Under the pieces are notes generated by a model, which was given only the letters and a program-made list of their open reading frames with translations, did not search any database and had not been told where the DNA came from. DNA of 64,000 bases from Franconibacter pulveris DSM 19144 (GTDB lineage: Bacteria; Pseudomonadota; Gammaproteobacteria; Enterobacterales; Enterobacteriaceae): the NCBI GenBank assembly GCA_000621185.1, contig JHYZ01000017.1, forward strand, positions 1 to 64,000, read 5' to 3'. Shown piece by piece: positions 1-8,088 of the stretch; the stretch's first letter is position 1; each line of letters begins with the position of its first letter. Made by a program: the position numbers and the translations under genes.

Positions 1-228
1 CGTTGAAATAGAGAGTTTGGGCGGTACGATAACCACCAGATGAACATGGTCAGGCTGAATATTCAGTTCCAGCACTTCGCAGTCCTTGATGTTGCACAGA
101 ATATAGATTGTCCGGTACAACTCCTTACCAATCTTGTCCGTCAGGATCTTGAAACGATACTTGGGTGTCCAGACGATATGATATTTGCAGCGCCAGAATA
201 CATGTGATGAACTTCTGTAAAGGCCCAT
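1..228 (-). CDS. tnpA: IS200/IS605 transposase TnpA, N-terminal part
   Basis: The frame runs leftward from ATG at 228 and is open for 76 codons to the window edge. The product starts MGLYRSSSHVFWRCKYHIVW and contains PDHVHLVV, the His-hydrophobic-His (HUH) metal-binding motif of the Y1 transposases that move single-stranded IS200/IS605 DNA. The catalytic tyrosine would lie in the missing C-terminal half. IS200-type copies usually carry only tnpA of about 150 residues, so roughly half the gene is seen. Whether the copy is intact cannot be judged here. Confidence 0.9.
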   Translation of the reverse strand, partial: MGLYRSSSHVFWRCKYHIVWTPKYRFKILTDKIGKELYRTIYILCNIKDCEVLELNIQPDHVHLVVIVPPKLSIST

Positions 229-238
229 GTTGGTTTTT

Positions 239-264
239 CCCTCTTACTTGTGGTGAGTAAGGAG
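239..264 (-). promoter_or_regulatory. Leader hairpin over the tnpA ribosome binding site
   Basis: On the minus strand CTTACT and AGTAAG pair around a seven-base loop, and the right arm runs into AAGAGGG, the likely Shine-Dalgarno sequence just upstream of the ATG at 228. In characterised IS200 elements a similar 5' UTR stem-loop hides the ribosome binding site and keeps transposase synthesis low. That role here is inferred from position and pairing. Confidence 0.55.
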
Positions 265-314
265 AAATATTCCGGCATGGGCTTTCTTCAGGCTATAGCC
301 TTACAGGGACAATC

Positions 315-335
315 ACCACCTCCTCAGGAGGTGGT
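315..335. repeat. Subterminal palindrome of the IS200-type element
   Basis: The arms accacctcct and aggaggtggt are perfect complements around a single C at 325. A strong subterminal hairpin close to the tnpA-start end is characteristic of IS200/IS605 elements, whose transposase recognises the folded single strand. A second 10-base palindrome, ggctatagcc, lies at 291-300. Confidence 0.7.
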
Positions 336-351
336 TTAGGGCTGACAATAA

Positions 352-379
352 AAAACGCCTTCCGGCTGGAAGGCGTTTT
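352..379 (-). terminator. Rho-independent terminator of bax
   Basis: A 12-bp stem (352-363 with 368-379) around GGCT carries A-runs on the left and T-runs on the right, so it can work in both directions. It lies 10 bases beyond the bax stop codon and probably ends leftward bax transcription. It also separates bax from the IS element. Confidence 0.85.
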
Positions 380-389
380 ATCTGTCCGC

Positions 390-1214
390 TTAGTTTGCCG
401 AAAGCAACCGGGCATTATCCTGGTACATGGCAAACAGGTAATTGTTATAGCTCTTACCTTTCGTCGAATAGCCTTTGAGCTTATGAATCATATTGCTCGC
501 GGTAATTTCCTGATCCGCTTTGCGCAACTGGGCGCGTGATTTACGGAAGGAGTTGTAAGCCGGGTGCGTATTCAGATTTACCACATAAGCATTCACGGAT
601 TCTTTTACCGAAGTAAAGTGCGAATAACCTTTCACCTTGCCCGGCTCATTATTACAGTGGCGTTTCGCACACTTCATGCCGAACAGATTATTGTTACTGC
701 GCGCAAGCTTAGAGGTGCCCCAGCCGCTTTCCGCCGCCGCCATGGTCGCGACCATGCTGGTTGGAATAATATCCACGCGCTCAAGCAGCGTATTCCACGG
801 AATGCGTTTAGTATTGCCGCTCCAGCTAATCTTGTAGCGCTTCGTGATATCTTTCAGGCGCGCGCGTTCACTCGGCGACCAACGGCCCTCATACTGCTTA
901 GAAATAAGCCAGTTACGGTCTGCCGTAATTGCCGCGTTTTGACTGGTAATATAGGGCATTACTGTCCGGAGAAACGCCTTTTTCCTTGGTGTCCCGGAAG
1001 GGTATTTTCGCAAGTCAGGAAGTGAACCGCTTTCACTATTGCGAGAATACTCTTTTTTACTGCTCGCCAGATTTTTACCGTCTTTTATTGCTGTTACGTG
1101 GGCTGTATGAGTCTTCTTAGTTGTGTGCTCTTTTGCCAGCACCTCACCCGATAAGCCAAGGGTGATCAACATGAATATCGCGGCCCCGAATCGGTGTAAT
1201 CGAGTCGATATCAT
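390..1214 (-). CDS. bax: Bax, glucosaminidase-domain exported protein
   Basis: The 274-residue product begins with a basic stretch and a hydrophobic segment (about residues 7-27) typical of a signal peptide, followed by a low-complexity linker. The C-terminal half carries a mannosyl-glycoprotein endo-beta-N-acetylglucosaminidase-like fold with the AAAESGWGTS motif (Glu near residue 162) and NNLFGMKC, as in flagellar and autolysin glucosaminidases. Length and neighbourhood (divergent from malS) match E. coli bax. Its cellular role is poorly known; peptidoglycan hydrolysis is the family inference. Confidence 0.92.
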   Translation of the reverse strand: MISTRLHRFGAAIFMLITLGLSGEVLAKEHTTKKTHTAHVTAIKDGKNLASSKKEYSRNSESGSLPDLRKYPSGTPRKKAFLRTVMPYITSQNAAITADRNWLISKQYEGRWSPSERARLKDITKRYKISWSGNTKRIPWNTLLERVDIIPTSMVATMAAAESGWGTSKLARSNNNLFGMKCAKRHCNNEPGKVKGYSHFTSVKESVNAYVVNLNTHPAYNSFRKSRAQLRKADQEITASNMIHKLKGYSTKGKSYNNYLFAMYQDNARLLSAN

Positions 1215-1529
1215 CAGCTCTCCTGGTCGGATATAAGCATTCCAACACCTTATTTTTCACAAATATTTAAGAAACGAATTTGAAATCGTATCAAAAATAC
1301 CGGTCGATAGCATCAAAAGAAATAGTCCAAATCCTAAAAACTGTCACGTATGATTTTTACATCTCTTTGATTATTAAAAATAAAAGTCGTCAATTTTTTA
1401 CGTGATAATACCAATGAATGACCTCAAAACTCAGCCCGTATCGTCCTCCCCTTTCACTACGAATAAAGGATGAGTTACTTTCATGGCAGCCAGGCGAAAA
1501 TGGAGAAAAACCGCACAGGACGCCGCTTA
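1215..1529. other. bax-malS divergent intergenic region
   Basis: About 315 bases, A/T-rich between 1240 and 1410, must hold the promoters of both divergent genes. A MalT-box candidate sits at 1442-1451. Two in-frame ATGs (1470, 1500) lie upstream of the preferred malS start but would add residues ahead of the signal peptide. No further gene is seen. Confidence 0.6.
1442..1451 (-). promoter_or_regulatory. MalT box candidate
   Basis: The minus strand reads ggggaggacg, nine of ten matches to the MalT consensus GGGGA(T/G)GAGG. It lies about 80 bases upstream of the malS start. E. coli malS is activated by MalT, so a site here is expected; only this single copy was found by eye. Confidence 0.5.
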
Positions 1530-3563
1530 ATGAAACTTTCGCTCCTCGCCCTGCTGGCTATGCCAGGCCTTGTCTGGGCCAACTGGTCTGCGCCAGGACT
1601 GCCTGAATTTCACGAACAGCCCGCCGGGATATTTGTCAGCGACGCCACGCTCGCAAAAGGTACGCTTCCTCTTACCCTGACATTTGACCAGGCGTGCTGG
1701 CAGCCGGCAGACGCCATCAGGCTCAACCAGATGCTTTCGCTAAAACCCTGCGATGGCGCGCCGCCGCAGTGGCGCCTGTTTCGCGACGGCAATTACCGCG
1801 TGCAGATTGATACCCGCTCCGGCACGCCCACGCTGATGTTAAGCGTGCAGCAGGAAGCGGACGACACGACGCAGGAAGTTGCGCGCCAGTGCCCGAAATG
1901 GGACGGCAAGCCGTTAACGGTGCAGGTAAACAGCGTTTTCCCTGAAGGCAGCGAAGTGCGTGATTTTTACAGCGGCCAGACCGCCACGGTAACGAATGGC
2001 GCCATCACCCTGACCCCCGCCGCTAATAGCGACGGCCTGCTGCTGCTCGAACCCGCACAAGCGGCTGGCAAAGCCCCTTTTAGCTGGCAAAACGCCACGG
2101 TCTACTTTGTGCTGACCGATCGCTTCGTCAACGGCAATCCGGCGAATGACAACAGCTACGGTCGTCACAAAGACGGGGTGGAGGAGATTGGCACTTTCCA
2201 CGGCGGCGACCTGCAGGGCCTTGCCGGCAAACTTGATTACCTGCAGCAGCTCGGCGTAAATGTCTTATGGATAAGCTCGCCGCTCGAGCAAATCCACGGC
2301 TGGGTGGGCGGCGGCACCAAAGGCGACTTCCCGCATTACGCTTACCACGGCTATTACGTGCAGGACTGGACGAAACTTGACGCCAACATGGGCAGCGAAG
2401 AAGACCTGCGAAAGCTGGTGGATGAAGCGCATAAGCGCGGCATCCGCGTTCTGTTCGATATTGTGATGAACCATACCGGCTACGCCACGCTTGCGGATAT
2501 GCAGGAGTTTCAGTTTGGCGCGCTTTACCTTAAAGATGACGAAATAAAAAAGACGCTGGGCGACCGCTGGACCGACTGGCGGCCCGGGCCCGGCCAGAGC
2601 TGGCACAGCTTTAACGACTATATTAATTTCAATGACGGCCCCGCCTGGGAAAACTGGTGGGGTAAAAAATGGATCCGCACCGATATTGGCGACTATGACA
2701 ACCCGGGCTTTGACGACCTCACGATGTCGCTCTCTTTTCTACCGGATTTGAAAACGGAATCTGTCGAGCCCTCCGGGCTACCTGGCTTCTACCGCCATAA
2801 GCCCGATACCGCCGCCCGGGAATTAGCGGACTTCACGCCGCGGGACTATCTCACCCACTGGCTTAGCCGCTGGGTGAAAGATTTCGGCATTGACGGCTTT
2901 CGCGTAGATACCGCAAAACATGTGGAGATGGGTGCCTGGCGGCAGCTCAAAACCCAGGCCAGCGAAGCGCTGCAGGCCTGGAAAGCCGCCAACCCGGACA
3001 AAAAACTGGATGACGCCCCCTTCTGGATGACCGGCGAAGCCTGGGGCCACGGCGTGATGCAGAGCGAGTACTATCAGCACGGCTTCGACGCGATGATTAA
3101 TTTCGATTATCAGGAGCAGGCGGCGAAGGCGGCGGATTGCCTGGCGGAGATCGATACCACCTGGCAGCAGATGGCGGAAAAACTTCAGCAGTTCAACGTA
3201 CTGAGCTATCTCTCCTCACATGACACGCGCCTGTTCCGGGAAGGCGGGCAGCGCGCCGCGGAATTGCTGCTGCTCACGCCCGGCGCCGTACAGATTTTTT
3301 ATGGCGATGAAACGGCGCGCCCCTTCGGCCCGACCGGCTCCGATTCGCTACAGGGGACGCGTTCAGACATGAACTGGCAGGACGCCCTGGGTAAAAACGC
3401 AGCCATGCTTGAGCACTGGCAGCGAATAAGCCAGTTCCGCGCCCGCCATCCCGCTATCGGCGCGGGCAAACAAACCACGCTAGCGTTGGGCCAGGGCTAC
3501 GGTTTCGCGCGTGAGCAGGGCGACGACAAGGTTATCATCGTCTGGGCGGGAAACCCTGAATAA
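1530..3563 (+). CDS. malS: Periplasmic alpha-amylase MalS
   Basis: The 677-residue product closely follows E. coli MalS (676). It cleaves maltodextrins in the periplasm. The start at 1530 gives a clean signal peptide (MKLSLLALLAMPGLVWA) and has AGGA nine bases upstream; upstream ATGs at 1500 and 1470 would bury it. GH13 signatures are visible: FDIVMNHTG, GFRVDTAKHVE containing the nucleophile Asp, WMTGEAWG with the acid/base Glu, and LSSHDTR. Cysteine-bearing N-terminal motifs (DQACWQPAD) are kept. It is transcribed divergently from bax and followed by avtA, as in E. coli. Confidence 0.96.
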   Translation: MKLSLLALLAMPGLVWANWSAPGLPEFHEQPAGIFVSDATLAKGTLPLTLTFDQACWQPADAIRLNQMLSLKPCDGAPPQWRLFRDGNYRVQIDTRSGTPTLMLSVQQEADDTTQEVARQCPKWDGKPLTVQVNSVFPEGSEVRDFYSGQTATVTNGAITLTPAANSDGLLLLEPAQAAGKAPFSWQNATVYFVLTDRFVNGNPANDNSYGRHKDGVEEIGTFHGGDLQGLAGKLDYLQQLGVNVLWISSPLEQIHGWVGGGTKGDFPHYAYHGYYVQDWTKLDANMGSEEDLRKLVDEAHKRGIRVLFDIVMNHTGYATLADMQEFQFGALYLKDDEIKKTLGDRWTDWRPGPGQSWHSFNDYINFNDGPAWENWWGKKWIRTDIGDYDNPGFDDLTMSLSFLPDLKTESVEPSGLPGFYRHKPDTAARELADFTPRDYLTHWLSRWVKDFGIDGFRVDTAKHVEMGAWRQLKTQASEALQAWKAANPDKKLDDAPFWMTGEAWGHGVMQSEYYQHGFDAMINFDYQEQAAKAADCLAEIDTTWQQMAEKLQQFNVLSYLSSHDTRLFREGGQRAAELLLLTPGAVQIFYGDETARPFGPTGSDSLQGTRSDMNWQDALGKNAAMLEHWQRISQFRARHPAIGAGKQTTLALGQGYGFAREQGDDKVIIVWAGNPE

Positions 3564-3587
3564 GCCACCCCGGCAGGTGTGATGAAG

Positions 3588-3659
3588 AAAGCCAGCGAAG
3601 CGATATTTCATACTGAAAATTAAGCTCAGGAAAACATATCCTCCGCTTCGTCTGGCTTT
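3588..3659. repeat. Long imperfect inverted repeat downstream of malS
   Basis: The arms aaagccagcgaagcg (3588-3602) and cgcttcgtctggcttt (3644-3659) pair over 15 bp with one bulged base, around about 41 bases that contain a smaller tttca/tgaaa stem. It lies 24 bases beyond malS and 73 before avtA. There is no clear U-tract, so a simple terminator is unlikely. It may be a small palindromic intergenic repeat or a structured transcript end. Confidence 0.6.
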
Positions 3660-3732
3660 ACGACCATTTGCACCGCGATATATGTAGCGTTATCGTTAGC
3701 CTCTTTTAAAAGAAATGCGACACAATACGGCT

Positions 3733-4989
3733 ATGACGTTTTCCCTTTTCGGCGACAAATTTACCCGCCATGCAGGCATCACGCGCCTGATGGAGGATCT
3801 CAACGACGGTTTGCGCACTCCCGGCGCCATCATGCTGGGCGGTGGAAACCCGGCGCAAATTCCCGCCATGAATGACTACTTCCAGCAACTGCTTGCCGAC
3901 ATGCTGCAGAGCGGCAAAGTGACTGACGCGCTTTGTAATTATGACGGTCCGCAGGGCAAAAGCGAGCTTCTCGCGGCGCTGGCGGCGATGCTCCGTGAAA
4001 CATCCGGCTGGGATATCGAACCACAAAATATTGCACTAACAAACGGCAGCCAGAGCGCATTTTTCTACTTATTTAACCTCTTCGCGGGTCGACGCGCCGA
4101 CGGCACGACGCGCAAGGTGCTTTTCCCGCTGGCGCCGGAGTATATCGGCTACGCGGATGCGGGTCTGGAAGAAGAGTTGTTTGTTTCAGCGCGGCCCAAC
4201 ATTGAACTGCTGCCGGATGGCCAGTTCAAATATCACGTCGATTTCGAACATCTGCATATCGGTGAGGAGACGGGAATGATTTGCGTATCCCGTCCGACTA
4301 ACCCTACCGGTAACGTTATTACAGACGATGAGCTGATGAAGCTCGATGCGCTGGCAAACCAGCACGATATCCCCTTGGTTATCGACAACGCTTACGGCGT
4401 GCCTTTCCCGGGCATTATTTTCACCGAGGCGCGTCCGCTGTGGAACCCGAACATTATCCTGTGCATGAGCCTGTCGAAACTGGGTCTGCCGGGCAGTCGC
4501 TGCGGCATTATCGTCGCCAATGAGAAAGTCATTTCCGCTATCAGCAATATGAACGGCATTATCAGCCTGGCGCCCGGCGGCATCGGCCCGGCGATGGCCT
4601 GCGAAATGATTAAACGTAACGACCTGCTGCGCCTTTCTGAAACCGTAATTAAACCGTTCTACCAGCAGCGCGTTCAGGAAACGATCGCGACCATTCGCCG
4701 CTATTTATCCCCGGAACGCTGCCTGATCCACAAACCTGAAGGCGCGATTTTCCTCTGGCTGTGGTTTAAAGATTTGCCGATTACCACCGAACTGCTTTAT
4801 CAGCGCCTGAAAAAGCGCGGCGTGCTGATGGTGCCGGGTGATTATTTCTTCCCGGGCCTTGATAAACCCTGGCCGCACACACACCAGTGCATGCGCATGA
4901 ACTATGTGCCGGAGCCGGAAAAAATCGAGACGGGGGTAAAAATCCTGGCGGAAGAAGTAGAGCTGGCCTGGCGCGAAGCCGGGCAGTAA
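3733..4989 (+). CDS. avtA: Valine-pyruvate aminotransferase AvtA
   Basis: A 418-residue PLP-dependent fold-type I aminotransferase, nearly identical in layout to E. coli AvtA (417). It transfers the amino group between valine/alanine and pyruvate/2-oxoisovalerate in branched-chain amino acid synthesis. Visible motifs include LGGGNPAQIP near the N-terminus, SRPTNPTGN, and SLSKLGLPGSR with the PLP-binding lysine. The start at 3733 matches the family N-terminus (MTFSLFGDKF); an ATG six codons upstream is the alternative. A strong terminator follows. Confidence 0.96.
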   Translation: MTFSLFGDKFTRHAGITRLMEDLNDGLRTPGAIMLGGGNPAQIPAMNDYFQQLLADMLQSGKVTDALCNYDGPQGKSELLAALAAMLRETSGWDIEPQNIALTNGSQSAFFYLFNLFAGRRADGTTRKVLFPLAPEYIGYADAGLEEELFVSARPNIELLPDGQFKYHVDFEHLHIGEETGMICVSRPTNPTGNVITDDELMKLDALANQHDIPLVIDNAYGVPFPGIIFTEARPLWNPNIILCMSLSKLGLPGSRCGIIVANEKVISAISNMNGIISLAPGGIGPAMACEMIKRNDLLRLSETVIKPFYQQRVQETIATIRRYLSPERCLIHKPEGAIFLWLWFKDLPITTELLYQRLKKRGVLMVPGDYFFPGLDKPWPHTHQCMRMNYVPEPEKIETGVKILAEEVELAWREAGQ

Positions 4990-5006
4990 ACCGCTTTCAC
5001 GCAACA

Positions 5007-5036
5007 AAAAGCGCCGCTTGCCGGCGCTTTTTCATT
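5007..5036 (+). terminator. Terminator after avtA
   Basis: The stem aaaagcgccg (5007-5016) pairs with cggcgctttt (5022-5031) around cttgc and runs into a T-rich tract. It is a classic Rho-independent terminator 18 bases past the avtA stop. Confidence 0.88.
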
Positions 5037-5127
5037 TTCAACGCCCCGCCATTTTTTGTAGGGCATTCTGGCGCTTAACATAAAGATGCCCGATACTCGG
5101 CGCACGCTCTCCCTTTCTGGACCTCCT

Positions 5128-5439
5128 ATGAATAAGGAAATTACCGCCGTTGTCAGCGTGAAGCAGATTAAGCCCGGCAGCATCTACCGGATTTTGTTAA
5201 CCGGACTTGGCACCTCTCTGATGCTGCTCTGCTTTCTTTTCGGTCTGCTGGCCTGCTTTGGCTACGACACGCTGAACTGGAATAACAAGCCGATCCATGG
5301 CTTGCTGGCGCTGCCAGCATCACTGGCGATGGGCCTCTTTTTCTCCGTTATATTGACGGCATTGATCGGCACGCTGACCTGTGCAGGGCTGTGGATTTAC
5401 AGCCGCTTCCGCCGTCTGGATATTAAAGTCGTGGAGTAA
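5128..5439 (+). CDS. Small inner-membrane protein, function unknown
   Basis: I do not recognise this 103-residue product. It has a short charged N-terminus, two long hydrophobic segments (about residues 22-47 and 60-88) separated by a loop holding YDTLNWNNKP, and a basic tail (YSRFRRLDIKVVE), which suggests a two-span inner-membrane protein with a cytoplasmic C-terminus. ATG at 5128 is chosen because it begins a typical N-terminus, although the bases before it (acctcct) are complementary to, not like, a Shine-Dalgarno. An ATG at 5086 would add 14 residues. It occupies the place of the yia-sgb block of K-12. Confidence 0.7.
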   Translation: MNKEITAVVSVKQIKPGSIYRILLTGLGTSLMLLCFLFGLLACFGYDTLNWNNKPIHGLLALPASLAMGLFFSVILTALIGTLTCAGLWIYSRFRRLDIKVVE

Positions 5440-5448
5440 TCAGGCAGG

Positions 5449-5476
5449 AAAAAAGCAGGCTGCGGGCGCAGCCTGC
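5449..5476 (-). terminator. Terminator after aldB
   Basis: The 9-bp stem gcaggctgc (5455-5463) / gcagcctgc (5468-5476) around GGGC is followed, reading leftward, by a run of T. It lies eight bases beyond the aldB stop codon. Confidence 0.8.
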
Positions 5477-5483
5477 GATGCGA

Positions 5484-7022
5484 TTAAAACAGCCCCAGCG
5501 GCTTATCGGAGTAGCTCACCAGCAGGCATTTGGTTTGCTGGTAGTGCTCCAGCATCATTTTGTGGGTTTCACGACCAATGCCGGACTGCTTGTAGCCGCC
5601 AAAAGCGGCATGCGCAGGATAGGCGTGGTAACAGTTAGTCCAGACGCGGCCCGCCTGGATGCCGCGGCCCATCTTATAGGCAAGGTTGCCGTTGCGGCTC
5701 CAGACGCCTGCGCCCAGGCCGTACTGGGTGTCGTTGGCGATTTCCAGCGCCTCGTCCATGGTTTTGAAGGTGGTTACCGCCAGCACCGGCCCGAAAATTT
5801 CCTCCTGGAAAACGCGCATGCTGTTCTGGCCGAACAATATGGTGGGCTCAAGGTAATATCCCTCTTTTAGCTCGCCTTCCAGCGCCTTGCGTCGCCCGCC
5901 GGTCAGTACATCCGCCCCTTCTTTTTTACCGATATCGATATAGTTAAGAATGGTGTCGAGCTGGCCTTTGGAAACCTGCGCGCCCATCTGCGTCAGGGTG
6001 TCGAGCGGGTTGCCGCTGCGAATGGCCTCCACGCGGCGAATGGCGCGCTCCATAAAGCGCTCGTAGATGGACTCCTGCACCAGCGCACGGCTCGGGCAGG
6101 TGCAGACCTCTCCCTGGTTAAAGGCGAAAAGCGCGAAGCCCTCCAGCGCCTTTTCGAAAAAAGCATCCTCTTCGTCCATCACATCTGCAAAAAAGATGTT
6201 GGGTGATTTCCCGCCCAGCTCCAGCGTGACCGGAATGATGTTCTGGGTCGCGTACTGCATGATCTGCTGGCCTACTTCAGTCGAGCCGGTAAACGCCACT
6301 TTCGCGATGCGTTTTGAGGTTGCCAGATATTCGCCAATCTCGCCGCCTGCGCCATTGACCACGTTAACCACGCCGGGCGGCAGCAGGTCGCCGACAATTT
6401 CCATCAGCAGCAGGACCGAAAGCGGGGTCAGCCGGGCAGGCTTGAGCACAATGCAGTTGCCTGCCGCCAGCGCCGGAGCCATTTTCCAGCTCGCCATCAG
6501 CAGCGGGAAGTTCCACGGGATAATTTGCCCCACAACGCCGAGCGGCTCGTGGAAATGGTACGCCACGGTTTCGTTATCCACCTCGCTGATGCCCCCTTCC
6601 TGCGCGCGGATGCAGGAGGCGAAATAGCGGAAATGGTCAATCGCCAGCGGCACGTCGGCGGCGCTGGTTTCACGGATAGGCTTGCCGTTGTCCCAGGTTT
6701 CCGCCGTCGCCAGCCGTTCCAGGTTTTGCTCCATCCGGTCGGCGATCTTCAGCAGGATAGATGCTCTCTCCTGCACCGAGGTTTTTCCCCACTGTTCTTT
6801 CACCGCGTGGGCGGCATCTAACGCCAGGTCGATATCTTTTTTGCCGGAGCTTGCTACTTCACACAGCAGCTGGCCGGTCACCGGCGTCAGGTTCTGGTAA
6901 TAATCGCCTTCTACGGGCGCCACCCATTCGCCGCCGATAAAGTTGTCATAGCGGGCTTTCAGATTCAGAGGGTAGCCATATTCGGCGGGGTTGATGCGGG
7001 TGTTCGGAGGATTATTAGTCAT
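5484..7022 (-). CDS. aldB: NAD(P)-dependent aldehyde dehydrogenase AldB
   Basis: A 512-residue aldehyde dehydrogenase the same length as E. coli AldB, which oxidises acetaldehyde and related aldehydes in stationary phase. Family motifs are clear: [18 protein letters not shown] in the cofactor-binding region, LELGGKSPN with the general-base Glu, and [11 protein letters not shown] with the catalytic Cys. In E. coli the gene is RpoS-dependent and controlled by CRP and Fis; the 163-base gap to the divergent ROK gene would hold such sites, but I saw no clear box. It stands alone with its own terminator. Confidence 0.95.
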   Translation of the reverse strand: MTNNPPNTRINPAEYGYPLNLKARYDNFIGGEWVAPVEGDYYQNLTPVTGQLLCEVASSGKKDIDLALDAAHAVKEQWGKTSVQERASILLKIADRMEQNLERLATAETWDNGKPIRETSAADVPLAIDHFRYFASCIRAQEGGISEVDNETVAYHFHEPLGVVGQIIPWNFPLLMASWKMAPALAAGNCIVLKPARLTPLSVLLLMEIVGDLLPPGVVNVVNGAGGEIGEYLATSKRIAKVAFTGSTEVGQQIMQYATQNIIPVTLELGGKSPNIFFADVMDEEDAFFEKALEGFALFAFNQGEVCTCPSRALVQESIYERFMERAIRRVEAIRSGNPLDTLTQMGAQVSKGQLDTILNYIDIGKKEGADVLTGGRRKALEGELKEGYYLEPTILFGQNSMRVFQEEIFGPVLAVTTFKTMDEALEIANDTQYGLGAGVWSRNGNLAYKMGRGIQAGRVWTNCYHAYPAHAAFGGYKQSGIGRETHKMMLEHYQQTKCLLVSYSDKPLGLF

Positions 7023-7185
7023 GGTTTTCTCCTGGTCGGGGTACCCTTCAAGCGTAGACGGCGACCGCTCATTTTATGTCCGCCTTCTGCCTGCTTTACG
7101 ACACGCCTCACGGATTACGTTCTTTTACGTTTCGCCCATTGTTTTCAGCCATACTCAAAAGCAGAGACGGGTCAGATAAGGAAAG

Positions 7186-8061
7186 ATGATGCGACATTTC
7201 ATTGGCTTTGACGTGGGCGGCTCACATATTAAGCACGGCCTGATTACGGAAGAGGGCGAGGAGCTCAGCAGCGACGAATTTGATACGTCCTACGACAAAG
7301 AGGCGTTTAAAAGCGCCTGGAAAAAGGTGGTGGAAACGTATCAGAAAGAGCAGGAGATAGCGGGCATCGGCATCAGCTTTCCCGGTTATATCAATCCCTA
7401 TACCGGCGATGTGCCTAAAGCGGGCGCGCTCGATTTTCTCGACGGCGTCAACTTGCTGGAGATGTTTGGCGAGCTGACCGACCTGCCCATTACTATTGAA
7501 AACGACGCCAACTGCGCGGCGCTGGGTGAAATGTGGCGCGGAGCGGGCAAGCAGTACGAATCGCTTATCTGCATGACTATCGGCACCGGCATCGGCGGCG
7601 GCATTATCCTGGAGCGCCAGCTGCTGCGCGGTTCGCACTTTCGCGCCGGGGAATTCGGCGTTATGCCGGTAGGGGATAACGGCGAGAATATGCATGAGAT
7701 TGCCTCGGCGCGCGGGCTGATTGAAGCAAGCCGTCAGGCGCTGTCGCTCCCGGCCGACGCGCCGCTGCACGGTAAGGAGATTTTTGAGCGCATGGAGAAT
7801 GATGTGCATCTGCGCGAAGTGGTGGATAAATGGGTGAGCTATCTATCGCGCGGTATATACAGCGTGGTTTCGATGTTCGATCCGCAAGTGGTGCTGATTG
7901 GCGGCGGCGTCTGTCAGCAGCAGAAGCTTTACCCCATGCTCGAGCGCGCGCTGGAAAAATACACCTTCTGGGATGCGCTGCGCGTACCGATTCAACCGTG
8001 TGAACTGGGCAACCAGGCCGGGCGCCTTGGCGCGGTGTGGCAGGCCGTACGCAAACAGTAG
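7186..8061 (+). CDS. ROK-family sugar kinase-like protein without the usual zinc motif
   Basis: A 291-residue ROK (repressor, ORF, kinase) family protein without a DNA-binding N-terminus, so probably a sugar or glycoside kinase. The phosphate loop DVGGSHIKHG is at residues 9-18, the catalytic region ENDANC places Asp at 107, and GTGIGGG is near 133. The usual zinc module (GHM..., CxCGxxGCxE) is absent: the region reads AGEFGVMPVGDNGENMHE, so both the ligand His and the cysteines are missing. Start 7186, or 7189 as a second ATG, follows AAGGA. Substrate unknown. The gene is not at this place in K-12. Confidence 0.8.
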   Translation: MMRHFIGFDVGGSHIKHGLITEEGEELSSDEFDTSYDKEAFKSAWKKVVETYQKEQEIAGIGISFPGYINPYTGDVPKAGALDFLDGVNLLEMFGELTDLPITIENDANCAALGEMWRGAGKQYESLICMTIGTGIGGGIILERQLLRGSHFRAGEFGVMPVGDNGENMHEIASARGLIEASRQALSLPADAPLHGKEIFERMENDVHLREVVDKWVSYLSRGIYSVVSMFDPQVVLIGGGVCQQQKLYPMLERALEKYTFWDALRVPIQPCELGNQAGRLGAVWQAVRKQ

Positions 8062-8082
8062 CCCCGCCCGAACGGCGGGGCT
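8060..8082. terminator. GC-rich hairpin between convergent genes
   Basis: agccccgcc (8060-8068) pairs with ggcggggct (8074-8082) around cgaac. It overlaps the stop codon of the ROK gene and ends seven bases before the yiaY stop. There is no U-run on either side, so it is at best a weak bidirectional terminator. Confidence 0.4.
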
Positions 8083-8088
8083 GAGAAC

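Larger units (their letters stand above)
1..345 (-). mobile_element. IS200/IS605-family insertion sequence, truncated by window edge
   Basis: The segment holds the 5' part of a TnpA gene read leftward, a leader hairpin over its ribosome binding site, and a perfect subterminal palindrome at 315-335. This is the layout of the tnpA-start end of IS200-type elements, which carry imperfect hairpins instead of terminal inverted repeats. The outer boundary near 345, just before the bax terminator, is approximate because such elements make no target duplication. The rest lies outside the window. Confidence 0.85.

Noticed and set aside
564-1025. Long rightward open frames opposite bax
   Set aside because: Their translations lack any recognisable fold and mirror the codon pattern of bax, which matches a known family over its full length.
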